DNA from: Bryobacterales bacterium
Lineage (GTDB): Bacteria > Acidobacteriota > Terriglobia > Bryobacterales > Bryobacteraceae
Length of the DNA: 35,269 bases
Reading direction: 5' to 3'
Assembly (NCBI GenBank): GCA_025350625.1
Contig: JANXXL010000104.1
Span: 1-35,269 of the forward strand
Shown here: positions 1 to 7,363 of the stretch, piece by piece
How positions within the stretch are numbered: the first letter of the stretch is position 1
How the letters are laid out: every line of letters starts with the position of its first letter
Program-made: the position numbers and the translations under genes
Notes under the pieces: model-generated
Told to the model about the DNA's origin: nothing
The model's input: the letters and a program-made list of their open reading frames with translations, nothing else
Databases searched by the model: none

Positions 1-122
1 AAAAACGCCAACAAAACTCCCGACACGAAAAAACCCGCTAACGCCTTGAGTGGCCCCCCCGGCGCGAGCGTCCCGGGAACCATCCCCGCAGTGCCGGTTG
101 CCATTCCATCCAATCGCGCCAT
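1..122 (-). CDS. N-terminus of a membrane protein (partial)
   Basis: An ATG at 122 on the minus strand opens a reading frame that runs off the left edge without a stop. It begins four bases after the stop of the upstream protease, so it is probably the next gene of the same transcript. The visible 40 residues start MARLDGMATG, pass through a glycine/proline-rich stretch, and enter a hydrophobic segment (ALAGFFVSGVLLAF) that looks like a first transmembrane helix. A major-facilitator-type transporter would fit, but too little is present to name it. A GGAG lies about 17 bases upstream, too far to be a good ribosome binding site; translational coupling to the protease is possible. Confidence 0.5.
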   Translation of the reverse strand, partial: MARLDGMATGTAGMVPGTLAPGGPLKALAGFFVSGVLLAF

Positions 123-125
123 GTT

Positions 126-1256
126 TTAGAAACGCTGCTCCTGCACTTCGCCCAGCTTGACAGCGAGATCCAGATATTTTCCGGCGCGGAAAACTTTCAC
201 GGTGATGGTATCGCCGGGCCGCTTGCGCGCGATCTCCCGCGCCAGAGCGTCGGACTCCGTGACCGCCTTGCCGTCAATCGCGGTGATAAAATCTCCGCCG
301 ATCCCCAGGCGCTCATTACCTACCTGCACCACGTCACGATAACCCTTCAATCCCGCCATCTCCGCAGCCGACCCGCGTCCGATTTCCTGAATCAGCAAGC
401 CGCCGGTCGAGGGCAGTTTCAATTCCGTCGCCAGATCCCCGGCGATATATACCGTCGAAGCTCCAAAGCGCGGACGACCGAAACTCTTGCCCACCCGGAA
501 ATCCTCGAGCATTGCTTTGGCGCGGTTGATGGGCATGGCGAAGCCGATCCCAATGTTGCCGCCGCTGGGCGCGAGAATCGCGGTATTGATGCCGATCACA
601 TTGCCTTGCGAATCGAGCAGCGGCCCGCCGCTATTGCCCTCATTGATGGCCGCATCGGTCTGCACCAAGCCTTCGAGCGTACTGTTTTCGTTGCGAATTT
701 CGCGCCCGAGCGAGCTCACAACTCCGGTGGTCAGCGTGCCCGAGAATCCAAATGGATTCCCGATCGCCAGCACCTTCTGTCCCACCTGCAACCCGTCCGA
801 GTCGCCCAGCTTTAGAAATGGCTCTTTCTTTTTGGGATCGATCTGGATCAGCGCCAGGTCGTCCGCGCGGTCCGCCACCAGCACTTTAGCGGTATACCGG
901 CTGCCATCCGAAAAGCGAACTTCAATTTTGGAGCTGCCGCTAATCACGTGGTTGTTGGTGAGAATACGGCCATCGGGGCTGATTAAAAACCCCGACCCCA
1001 GCGCGCGAGTCGGGACCATCTCGAAGAAAAAGGACTGCTGATAAACCGTGCTGGTGATGTAGGCGACACTGTCCTTGGCCGCCTTGTAGATCTCGATATT
1101 ATTGACTTCATCCCCGCCCAATCCGGCCGAACGCGCTACCGTGGGACCGCTCCAGAGCGGCCCGTCGTAATGGCGCAAAGGGGAGTTTGGAGCAGTGGTG
1201 AAGTAAACAAACGCGCCCACCAGCGCCAAGGCAATGAATAAGGTCCGGAATCTCAT
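126..1256 (-). CDS. DegS/HtrA-like membrane-anchored serine protease, one PDZ domain
   Basis: This 376-residue protein is a trypsin-like protease of the HtrA family, which degrades or senses misfolded envelope proteins. An N-terminal hydrophobic helix (residues 6-22) should anchor it in the inner membrane with the protease in the periplasm. The catalytic triad is visible: His103 in TNNHV, Asp133 in DDLAL and Ser209 in EGNSGGP. One PDZ domain follows (about 265-370, with GGLLIQEI and GDFITAIDG). One anchor, one protease domain and one PDZ is the DegS layout rather than the two-PDZ DegP layout. The gene lies 13 bases after coaE and is probably co-transcribed with folD and coaE, an unrelated housekeeping pair. 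The 13-base gap is AT-rich and shows no clear ribosome binding site. The exact HtrA subtype is not certain. Confidence 0.93.
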   Translation of the reverse strand: MRFRTLFIALALVGAFVYFTTAPNSPLRHYDGPLWSGPTVARSAGLGGDEVNNIEIYKAAKDSVAYITSTVYQQSFFFEMVPTRALGSGFLISPDGRILTNNHVISGSSKIEVRFSDGSRYTAKVLVADRADDLALIQIDPKKKEPFLKLGDSDGLQVGQKVLAIGNPFGFSGTLTTGVVSSLGREIRNENSTLEGLVQTDAAINEGNSGGPLLDSQGNVIGINTAILAPSGGNIGIGFAMPINRAKAMLEDFRVGKSFGRPRFGASTVYIAGDLATELKLPSTGGLLIQEIGRGSAAEMAGLKGYRDVVQVGNERLGIGGDFITAIDGKAVTESDALAREIARKRPGDTITVKVFRAGKYLDLAVKLGEVQEQRF

Positions 1257-1269
1257 AAATTTAAAAATA

Positions 1270-1875
1270 TCAAGAGTTCAGTGCTGCCAGCGAATGATAC
1301 ACGGCCCGAGTCTGCTCCAGCGTGTTTTCCTTCGCGCCCGACGTATCGATAACATAGTCGGCATACTTGATCTTCTCAGCCAGCGGCATTTGCCGGCTTA
1401 AGCGGTCGAGCACTTGCTCGCGAGTCATGCCGTCGCGCGACATAGCACGCTCGATCTGCTGTTCCTCGCTGCAGACGGCAACAATCAACTTGGCGTAATT
1501 ACGGTAACTACCCGCTTCGATCAGTATCGCAGCTTCCACGACGCCGATTCCATGGGGATGCGTGGCGGCATATTCATCGAGCAACTGGCGCTCGCGCGCC
1601 CACACCGGCGGATGCACCAGCGCGTTCAACTTGGCAAGCTTCTCCCGATCGTGAAACACCAGTGCGCCCAGTTTGAGGCGATCGATGGTGCCATCCGCCT
1701 TGAGGATGCCGGCGCCAAATTCGCGAACCGTACTCTCAAACGCTTCCCCGTCCGGTTCGAGCGTCCGATGCCCCAACTCATCCGCGCCAATCACTAGGCA
1801 GCCTAGATCCGCCAGGGCGCGTCCCACAAAAGTCTTTCCGCTGGCCAAACCGCCGGTAAGTCCCACTCTGAGCAT
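1270..1875 (-). CDS. coaE: dephospho-CoA kinase
   Basis: CoaE phosphorylates the 3'-OH of dephospho-CoA with ATP, the last step of coenzyme A synthesis in the cytosol. The 201-residue protein has the family's usual length. The P-loop is at residues 5-15 (GLTGGLASGKT). ADELGH near residue 31 matches the substrate-binding ADxxxH motif. VVEAAILIEAG corresponds to the usual V-x-PLLFE region. The lid contains RLSRQMP, and ADYVIDTSG near the C-terminus is the conserved ADxVIxN-like element. It starts 12 bases after the stop of folD and ends 13 bases before the protease start, so the three genes read as one operon. Confidence 0.95.
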   Translation of the reverse strand: MLRVGLTGGLASGKTFVGRALADLGCLVIGADELGHRTLEPDGEAFESTVREFGAGILKADGTIDRLKLGALVFHDREKLAKLNALVHPPVWARERQLLDEYAATHPHGIGVVEAAILIEAGSYRNYAKLIVAVCSEEQQIERAMSRDGMTREQVLDRLSRQMPLAEKIKYADYVIDTSGAKENTLEQTRAVYHSLAALNS

Positions 1876-1887
1876 AAAAAGCCCAGC

Positions 1888-2784
1888 TTAGGCAGCACCC
1901 TGATGCCGCTCGGCCAGCTCCACCGTGTTCGACATCAGCATGGCGATGGTCAGCGGGCCGACCCCGCCCGGCACTGGCGTATATGCTCCCGCTACCCGAG
2001 CCATGTCCAGCGGATGCACGTCACCCACTAAGGTCTTGCCGCTGCGTGCAAATTCTTCAGACCGTCCGAAGCGCCCCGCTTCGGCTCCGTCCGTAACCCG
2101 GTTAATACCCACGTCCACCACCGTGGCGCCGGGCTTTATGTAATCGGCCGTGACGAAACCCGTGCGCCCGATCGCCGCTACCAAAATGTCCGCCTGGCGG
2201 CACATCTCCGGGAGGTTCACCGTACGCGAATGGCAAATCGTCACCGTCGCATTCTGATGCAGCAGCATCAGCGCCATCGGCTTGCCGACAATATCGCTGC
2301 GTCCCAACACCACCGCATGAGCCCCCGCCATCGGGATCTGATAAAACTTCAGGAGTTCGATAATGCCCACGGGCGTGCACGCCCGTGGAGCTTTCTTCCC
2401 CGCCACCAGATACCCGACATTAATCGGATGGAATCCATCGGCGTCCTTGTCTGCGGCCACGGTTTCCAAAACCCGCCGCGTATCCACGTGTTTCGGCAGC
2501 GGCATTTGGACCAGAATTCCGTCGATGTCCGGCCGCCGGTTCAGTTCTTCCACCAGGGCCACCAAATCCTCGGTAGTAGCAGTTTCCGCAGGCGTGATCT
2601 TTTCGCTCAAAATGCCCAGTTCCGCGCACGCTTTGATTTTGGTGCGCACGTAAATCTCCGATGCGGGATCAGCCCCGGTCAGCACTACAGCCAGCCCCGG
2701 AGGCCGCTTCAGTTTGTCGATTCGTGGTTTCAACCGCGAGAGAATTTCAGTCTGTACGGCCATGCCGTGAAGGATTTTGGACAT
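1888..2784 (-). CDS. folD: bifunctional methylenetetrahydrofolate dehydrogenase / methenyl-THF cyclohydrolase
   Basis: FolD interconverts 5,10-methylene-, methenyl- and 10-formyl-tetrahydrofolate with NADP+, supplying one-carbon units for purine and formyl-Met synthesis. The length of 298 residues is typical. Tyr45 and Lys49 (YVRTK) match the catalytic Tyr/Lys pair, and Gln93 in LVQMPLP and Asp116 in DADGFHP match folate-pocket residues. GRSDIVGKPM (161-170) is the family signature, and PVPGGVGPLT is near the C-terminus. AAGGA sits two bases before the chosen ATG, which is close; Met8 is an alternative start. The gene is first in a minus-strand run with coaE and the protease, and is divergent from the Uma2 relic 46 bases away. 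Confidence 0.96.
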   Translation of the reverse strand: MSKILHGMAVQTEILSRLKPRIDKLKRPPGLAVVLTGADPASEIYVRTKIKACAELGILSEKITPAETATTEDLVALVEELNRRPDIDGILVQMPLPKHVDTRRVLETVAADKDADGFHPINVGYLVAGKKAPRACTPVGIIELLKFYQIPMAGAHAVVLGRSDIVGKPMALMLLHQNATVTICHSRTVNLPEMCRQADILVAAIGRTGFVTADYIKPGATVVDVGINRVTDGAEAGRFGRSEEFARSGKTLVGDVHPLDMARVAGAYTPVPGGVGPLTIAMLMSNTVELAERHQGAA

Positions 2785-2830
2785 TCCTTGACGAGTCTAA
2801 CAGACGGTCCTCATGCTATTCTTCCCCTAA

Positions 2831-3315
2831 ATGGCGACCAAGTCCCTCGTTACGCCACAGCAATACCTGGCCACGCCTTTCGAGCGCGAACCCGAACTGG
2901 TTCACGGCGAACTTGTGGAGCGTCCTTCGCCAAACCTAGTCCACGGCAGAACCCAACAACGCCTGGCAGTGCATCTCGATGGTGTAGGCTATTGCTGCAC
3001 CGAGGTTCGGATGCGACTGGCCGAGGACCTCTACCGCATCCCCGACGTGGCAGTATTCGAGGGAACCGGACCTACGGAAGCGGTTCCCACTGCCCCGCCT
3101 CTGCTGGTAGTCGAAATCAGCTCTTCCGACGATCGCTTGGATGCCATGCTCCAGAAACTCGACGAATACGCACCTGGGGCGTTCGGCACATCTGGCTGAT
3201 CGAGCCGGAGCGCAGGCGAATTCACGTATACGACCAAGGCTCCCTCACCGCAGTATCGCGACTCGAACTAACCGAGTTCGGCTTCACGGTCACCGCTCAA
3301 GAATTATTCGCTTAA
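2831..3315 (+). pseudogene. Uma2-family (PD-(D/E)XK-like) endonuclease gene, frameshifted
   Basis: The first frame gives 114 residues that match the Uma2 family. They include an N-terminal ELVHGELVE, then PDVAVF with the first acidic residue (Asp72), then LLVVEISSSD with Glu95, then KLDEYA. After position 3172 this frame ends in the unrelated residues PGAFGTSG and a stop. The next expected Uma2 element, WGVRHIWLIEP, is intact in a different frame from 3175 and continues to a stop at 3313-3315. Loss of a single base at about 3173 (for example from an original gcaacctgg) explains it; the repaired protein would have about 161 residues. Uma2 proteins are often abundant in cyanobacteria and acidobacteria and their role is poorly known. 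The break is either a real pseudogene or a sequencing error. Confidence 0.8.
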
Positions 3316-3330
3316 GGTACTTGCGGAAGT

Positions 3331-3915
3331 TTACCTCGGCCGCAGCCCTGCGCGCACCGCCTCAGGATTCGCATTCGCCAACGCCCCCGCAACCTCGCTC
3401 GCGCGATCGTCCAGCTCGAACGCGGGAGCCACTTGATGCACCAACCCCCACGCCAGCGCATCCGGCGTTGAGAAAATGCGTCCCGTGAGACACAGCTCCA
3501 GCGCGCGGCGTTCGCCTATGGCAGAGGCTACCGCGCGAAAGATCGCCTCACTCCATTTGCCCTCGCGAATGTCCGTCAGCCCGAAGCTGGTACCCTGCGC
3601 CGCCAGCACCACGTGCGCATTGGCCAGCAGCGCCAGGCCGCCCGAGATCGCCACTCCCTGCACGGCCGCCACCAGCGGTTTCACGATTCTGCGCCCGATC
3701 GTAAACAGATCCTCTCCCGCCACCGTATCGATGCCAGTGCAAAACACCGGCCCATCCGCTTCGAGCAAAATCGCCCCTACCTCGTCATCGGCGACAGCAT
3801 CGCGCAACTCGCGCAGCAGATCCTGCGCCAGCGCCGCATCCAGGAAGTTGCGTTTTTCGATCGCGGCCAAAGTGATGCGCCGCAAACGTCCGTCCTGCTC
3901 TATGCGAAGGCTCAT
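3331..3915 (-). CDS. short crotonase-fold protein (enoyl-CoA hydratase/isomerase family)
   Basis: This 194-residue protein belongs to the crotonase superfamily, whose members act on acyl-CoA thioesters through an oxyanion hole. VFCTGIDT (57-64) and VAISGGLALLA (88-98) supply the two oxyanion-hole loops, and LTGRIFSTPDALAWGLV (143-159) is the conserved late helix region. It is about 60 residues shorter than usual because the C-terminal helices after residue 190 are absent. The two positions that carry glutamates in true hydratases hold Ala95 and Asp115, so ordinary hydration is doubtful. Its ATG overlaps the TGA of the carboxyltransferase (ATGA), so the two are translationally coupled. That order recalls liuB-liuC, the methylcrotonyl-CoA carboxylase and methylglutaconyl-CoA hydratase genes of leucine breakdown. 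Confidence 0.85.
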   Translation of the reverse strand: MSLRIEQDGRLRRITLAAIEKRNFLDAALAQDLLRELRDAVADDEVGAILLEADGPVFCTGIDTVAGEDLFTIGRRIVKPLVAAVQGVAISGGLALLANAHVVLAAQGTSFGLTDIREGKWSEAIFRAVASAIGERRALELCLTGRIFSTPDALAWGLVHQVAPAFELDDRASEVAGALANANPEAVRAGLRPR

Positions 3916-5528
3916 AAGGTCTCAACAATCAGATGCTCGCGATGGCCGTGGGCCGAAGCCGCCTCGAAAGCGAATGCCAAAACGCGCCGCGTGGCCAGCG
4001 GATCGATGAGTGCATCCACTTGCCCCCGCGCTGCCGCGTGCCGCGCATCCAGCCACTGGTCGTAATCCGCCCGCGTCTGCGCCATTCGCTGGCCGAGTTC
4101 CTCGGGAACCGCCGCGCCGCTCCCCTTCAGTTTTGCGAGCTCCGGCCCGTGCACTGCCTGCACCGCCGCGTCGCCCTCCATCACTCCGATACGCGCCGTC
4201 GGCCATGCAAACGCAAAGTGGGGATCGAAGCCTTGCCCCGCCATCGCGTAATATCCCGCGCCGCTTGCGTGATTCAGCGTAAGAATGATCTTGGGCACAG
4301 TGGCGCAGGCCATGCTTTCCACCATCTCGGCGCCCGCGCGAATAATGCCTTCGCTCTCCGCCTCCGTGCCTACCATGAAGCCCGAGACGTCCTGCAAATA
4401 CAGCAGCGGCAATCCGCGTCGCTCTGCGTTCTCGACAAAATACGCCACTTTTCGCGCCGACTCCGCATACACGATCCCTCCGATGCGCGGCCCGGCCGCG
4501 GTCTTCAAGAATCCGCGCCGATTGGCGATCACCCCGATCGCCCGCCCGTCCAGCCTTGCGTTCGCGCACAACATCTCCGGAGCGTACTCGGGTTGAAACT
4601 CCAGGTATTCGTCGGCGTCCACCAGCCGAGCGATCACTTCTTCCACGTTGTAAGGCAGGCGATGATCGGCTGGCAGCAGATCGTAAAGCCCCTCGGCAGG
4701 TTTAGCGGGCGCGGTGCCCTTGTGTGTGGGCGCTCGCGCCGCCACCGGCAACTCCCGCAATTTTGTCTTGATGATATTGAGCGCATCCAAATCGTCTTTC
4801 GCTTTGTAGTGCGCCACTCCGCTGGTCTGCGTATGCAGCGTTGCGCCGCCCAGCGCCTCCGCCGACACCACTTGTCCCACCGCTCCTTTCACCAGATTGG
4901 GACCGCCCAATCCCATAAAACTGCTGCCCTCCACCATAATGATGACGTCCGATAGCGCCGGCAGATACGCGCCGCCCGCAATGCACATGCCCATCACGGC
5001 CGAAATCTGCGGCACCTTCAGCTTCCTCCGCATCAGCGAGTTGTAATAGAAAATCCGGGCCGCCCCATACTGTCCGGGGAAAATACTCTCCTGATACGGC
5101 AGGTTGATGCCGGCCGAGTCCACCAGATAGACAATCGGCAACCGGTTGCGCATAGCGATTTCCTGCGCCCGCAAAATTTTCGGAATGGTCTCCGGCCACC
5201 ACGCCCCGGCCTTCACCGTGGCATCGTTCGCTACAATCACCGTGGGACGGCCTTCGATCAAACCCACGCCGGTAATCACCCCTGCCGCGGGCGCCTGGCC
5301 GTCGTATTTGTCGTAAGCCATCAACAAACCGATCTCGAGAAACATCGCGCTGGGATCAATCAGCTCGGCCACCCGTTCGCGCGCGGTAAGCTTCCGCGCC
5401 TGATGCTGCTTCGCGATTTTCGCCGTGCCGCCGCCCTGGCGCAGTTTCTCTTCGAGATCCTGCAATTCCGCCACGAGTCCGCGCATATGATCTGCCGCTG
5501 TAGTCACTTCGTTTATTCTATAGGCCAT
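3912..5528 (-). CDS. acyl-CoA carboxylase carboxyltransferase (beta) subunit, methylcrotonyl-CoA carboxylase type
   Basis: This 538-residue protein transfers CO2 from carboxybiotin to an acyl-CoA. It has the two crotonase-like halves of the biotin-dependent carboxyltransferase beta subunit. The N-half carries KLTARERVAELID (47-59), TVIVANDATVKAGA and IVYLVDSAGINLPYQ. The C-half carries PLLYLQDVSGFMVG and ASGAGYYAMAG. The wording around DSAGINLPYQESIFP and the length fit MccB (methylcrotonyl-CoA) better than propionyl-CoA carboxylase, but geranyl-CoA or another branched substrate cannot be excluded. The partner biotin-carboxylase/BCCP subunit is not in the window. The gene is divergent from the permease at 5541, with only 12 bases between the two start codons, so at least one promoter must lie inside the other gene. 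Confidence 0.93.
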   Translation of the reverse strand: MAYRINEVTTAADHMRGLVAELQDLEEKLRQGGGTAKIAKQHQARKLTARERVAELIDPSAMFLEIGLLMAYDKYDGQAPAAGVITGVGLIEGRPTVIVANDATVKAGAWWPETIPKILRAQEIAMRNRLPIVYLVDSAGINLPYQESIFPGQYGAARIFYYNSLMRRKLKVPQISAVMGMCIAGGAYLPALSDVIIMVEGSSFMGLGGPNLVKGAVGQVVSAEALGGATLHTQTSGVAHYKAKDDLDALNIIKTKLRELPVAARAPTHKGTAPAKPAEGLYDLLPADHRLPYNVEEVIARLVDADEYLEFQPEYAPEMLCANARLDGRAIGVIANRRGFLKTAAGPRIGGIVYAESARKVAYFVENAERRGLPLLYLQDVSGFMVGTEAESEGIIRAGAEMVESMACATVPKIILTLNHASGAGYYAMAGQGFDPHFAFAWPTARIGVMEGDAAVQAVHGPELAKLKGSGAAVPEELGQRMAQTRADYDQWLDARHAAARGQVDALIDPLATRRVLAFAFEAASAHGHREHLIVETL

Positions 5529-5540
5529 GCGGACCTGGAA

Positions 5541-6581
5541 ATGTTAAGCCTGGATCGGCGCGTTCTCAACGCCGTGTGGACGATATTTCTGTTCGTCTTG
5601 GCTGTTGCGCTGATCTATGCGATCCGCGGCGCCCTCATGACCTTCACGCTCGCCGTATTTCTAGCACTGCTGCTTTCGCCGCTGGTAACATTCGTCGATC
5701 ACTTTACTTCCATTCGCATCCCCAAAACGGTGTCCCTGGCGGTGGTCTATGTTTTGCTGATCGCGGCCTTCGCGGCCATTCTCATCGGCGTCGTCTCCGC
5801 GGTGGCGGCGGATGCGCGCACCCTCTCCGGAAAACTGCCGGATCAGTTGCGCAGTGATCCGCTGGGCGGCCTGCCTCTGCCCGCATGGCTCGCTCCCATG
5901 CGCGAGCGATTGAGCGTTTGGCTCCGTGACCGGCTCGACGAAGTCGGCAAGAACGCAATTTCACTCAGCGGCCAGGCGCTGAAAGAACTGGCCAGTGGAT
6001 TAGGCGCCGCCGTGAGCGTCGTTCTGGTGCCTATTTTGGCGTTTTTCTTCGTCAAGGACGGCAGACAGTTGCGCGATGGATTCATCCAGAGCGTGCCGCG
6101 CAAACATCAGTTCCTGTTACATCAGATCTTGCAGGATCTCCATCGATTGCTGTCCCAGTACTTGCGCGCGCTGCTGATCCTTTCCATGGTGGCCTTTGTT
6201 TTTTATGCGATTTTCCTCAGCCTCACCGGGGCCCCCTATGCGGTGCTGCTGGCCGGTATAGCGGGGATGCTGGAATTTATTCCCGCCGCAGGCCCGTTTA
6301 TGGCGATATTAATTATTGCCGGAGTGGGTCTCGCCAGTGGATACACCCACTGGTTCTTGTTGCTGCTGTTCGTGGTGGTTTATCGTGTAGCGCAGGACTA
6401 TATTCTGCAGCCCATGCTATTGAGCTCGGGGATGCGCATTCATCCGCTGCTGATTATCTTCGGCGTTCTCGCGGGCGGCGAATTGGCTGGGATACCCGGT
6501 ATCTTCTTCTCCATTCCCTTGATCGCCGCGCTGCGCCTCATTTTCCTGCGATTATGGAACCAGGACGGCCGAAGGGCATAG
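5541..6581 (+). CDS. AI-2E family (PerM/TqsA-like) membrane permease
   Basis: Using the ATG at 5541 the protein has 346 residues, the normal size of AI-2E family permeases. An upstream in-frame start at 5403 would add 46 residues that are antisense to the start of the carboxyltransferase, and is rejected. About seven to eight hydrophobic helices are visible: a pair at the N-terminus, one near residue 70-90, a soluble middle section (about 90-150), then helices to the C-terminus. Family landmarks are FVKDGRQLRDG in the middle, AGIAGMLEFIPAAGP and IFGVLAGGELAGIPG. Members export quorum signals, ions or other small molecules, and no substrate can be assigned here. The next gene starts two bases after its stop. 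Confidence 0.88.
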   Translation: MLSLDRRVLNAVWTIFLFVLAVALIYAIRGALMTFTLAVFLALLLSPLVTFVDHFTSIRIPKTVSLAVVYVLLIAAFAAILIGVVSAVAADARTLSGKLPDQLRSDPLGGLPLPAWLAPMRERLSVWLRDRLDEVGKNAISLSGQALKELASGLGAAVSVVLVPILAFFFVKDGRQLRDGFIQSVPRKHQFLLHQILQDLHRLLSQYLRALLILSMVAFVFYAIFLSLTGAPYAVLLAGIAGMLEFIPAAGPFMAILIIAGVGLASGYTHWFLLLLFVVVYRVAQDYILQPMLLSSGMRIHPLLIIFGVLAGGELAGIPGIFFSIPLIAALRLIFLRLWNQDGRRA

Positions 6582-6583
6582 TT

Positions 6584-7363
6584 ATGGAGCCTGAAAATTC
6601 GCAACCGCTGCTCCTCGAGCCACCCGCCACGAATTCCGGCGGCGAGGGCAAGAAAAAACTAGGCCTCATCGGAACCATCGGCGCGCTGCTGCTCAAGTTC
6701 AAAACCGTAGGCTTACTGCTGCTCACCAAGGGCAAATTGGTGTTGCTGGGCCTGACCAAACTCAACACGTTGCTTTCGATGCTGGTCTCGATCGGATTTT
6801 ATTGGGCGCTTTACGGCTGGAAGTTCGGCTTGGGTTTCGTGCTCTCGATCTACGTGCATGAGATGGGACACGTCATCGCGTTGGCGCGTTATGGAATCCC
6901 CGCCAGCGCTCCTATGTTCATCCCCGGATTCGGCGCTTTCGTGCGTCTGAAGGCATATCCCGCGTCCCCCGGCGAGGACGCGCGCGTCGGCCTCGCTGGT
7001 CCGCTCTATGGACTAGGTGCGGCGCTCGCCTGCATGGGTATCGGGGTCGTCACCGGTTCCGGTTTGTTCTCAGCGCTTGCGAAAGTAGGCGCCTGGATCA
7101 ACGTGTTCAACTTGATTCCGGTATGGCAGCTCGATGGCAGCCGCGGCTTCCGCGCACTGACGCGTCAGCACCGCATCTACATCGCCGCATTATCCGGACT
7201 CCTCTGGTTCTGGACTTCGGAAACCATGCTGGTCCTGGTCGCGTTAGTGGCCGCGTGGCGCTGCTTTACCAAGGACGCACCGGAGCAGCCGGACAATGTA
7301 GTTTTCTACCACTTCGCAGGGCTGCTCGCCGCATTATCCGGCGTCTACTACTTCACAAAGTAG
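6584..7363 (+). CDS. site-2-protease-type (M50) integral membrane zinc metalloprotease
   Basis: M50 proteases cut substrates within membranes. With the ATG at 6584 the protein has 259 residues. The zinc motif HEMGH (about 92-96) lies in a membrane helix. The third ligand is Asp184 in NLIPVWQLDGSRGF, the family's N-x-P-x-x-L-D-G element. Several further helices follow. The start at 6584 is preferred over an in-frame ATG at 6554 because AAGGG lies seven bases before it and because 6554 falls inside the upstream permease gene. Homologues of this compact type are often annotated as site-2 protease family. No PDZ or CBS domain is present, so the substrate is unknown. The 3' end overlaps the convergent permease gene by 11 bases. 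Confidence 0.9.
   Translation: MEPENSQPLLLEPPATNSGGEGKKKLGLIGTIGALLLKFKTVGLLLLTKGKLVLLGLTKLNTLLSMLVSIGFYWALYGWKFGLGFVLSIYVHEMGHVIALARYGIPASAPMFIPGFGAFVRLKAYPASPGEDARVGLAGPLYGLGAALACMGIGVVTGSGLFSALAKVGAWINVFNLIPVWQLDGSRGFRALTRQHRIYIAALSGLLWFWTSETMLVLVALVAAWRCFTKDAPEQPDNVVFYHFAGLLAALSGVYYFTK

Noticed and set aside
2230-3315. Open frame of 361 codons on the plus strand
   Set aside because: Most of it is antisense to folD. Only its last 46 codons are meaningful, as the displaced end of the Uma2 gene.
3933-4955. Open frame of 340 codons on the plus strand
   Set aside because: It is antisense to the carboxyltransferase gene and has no domain features.
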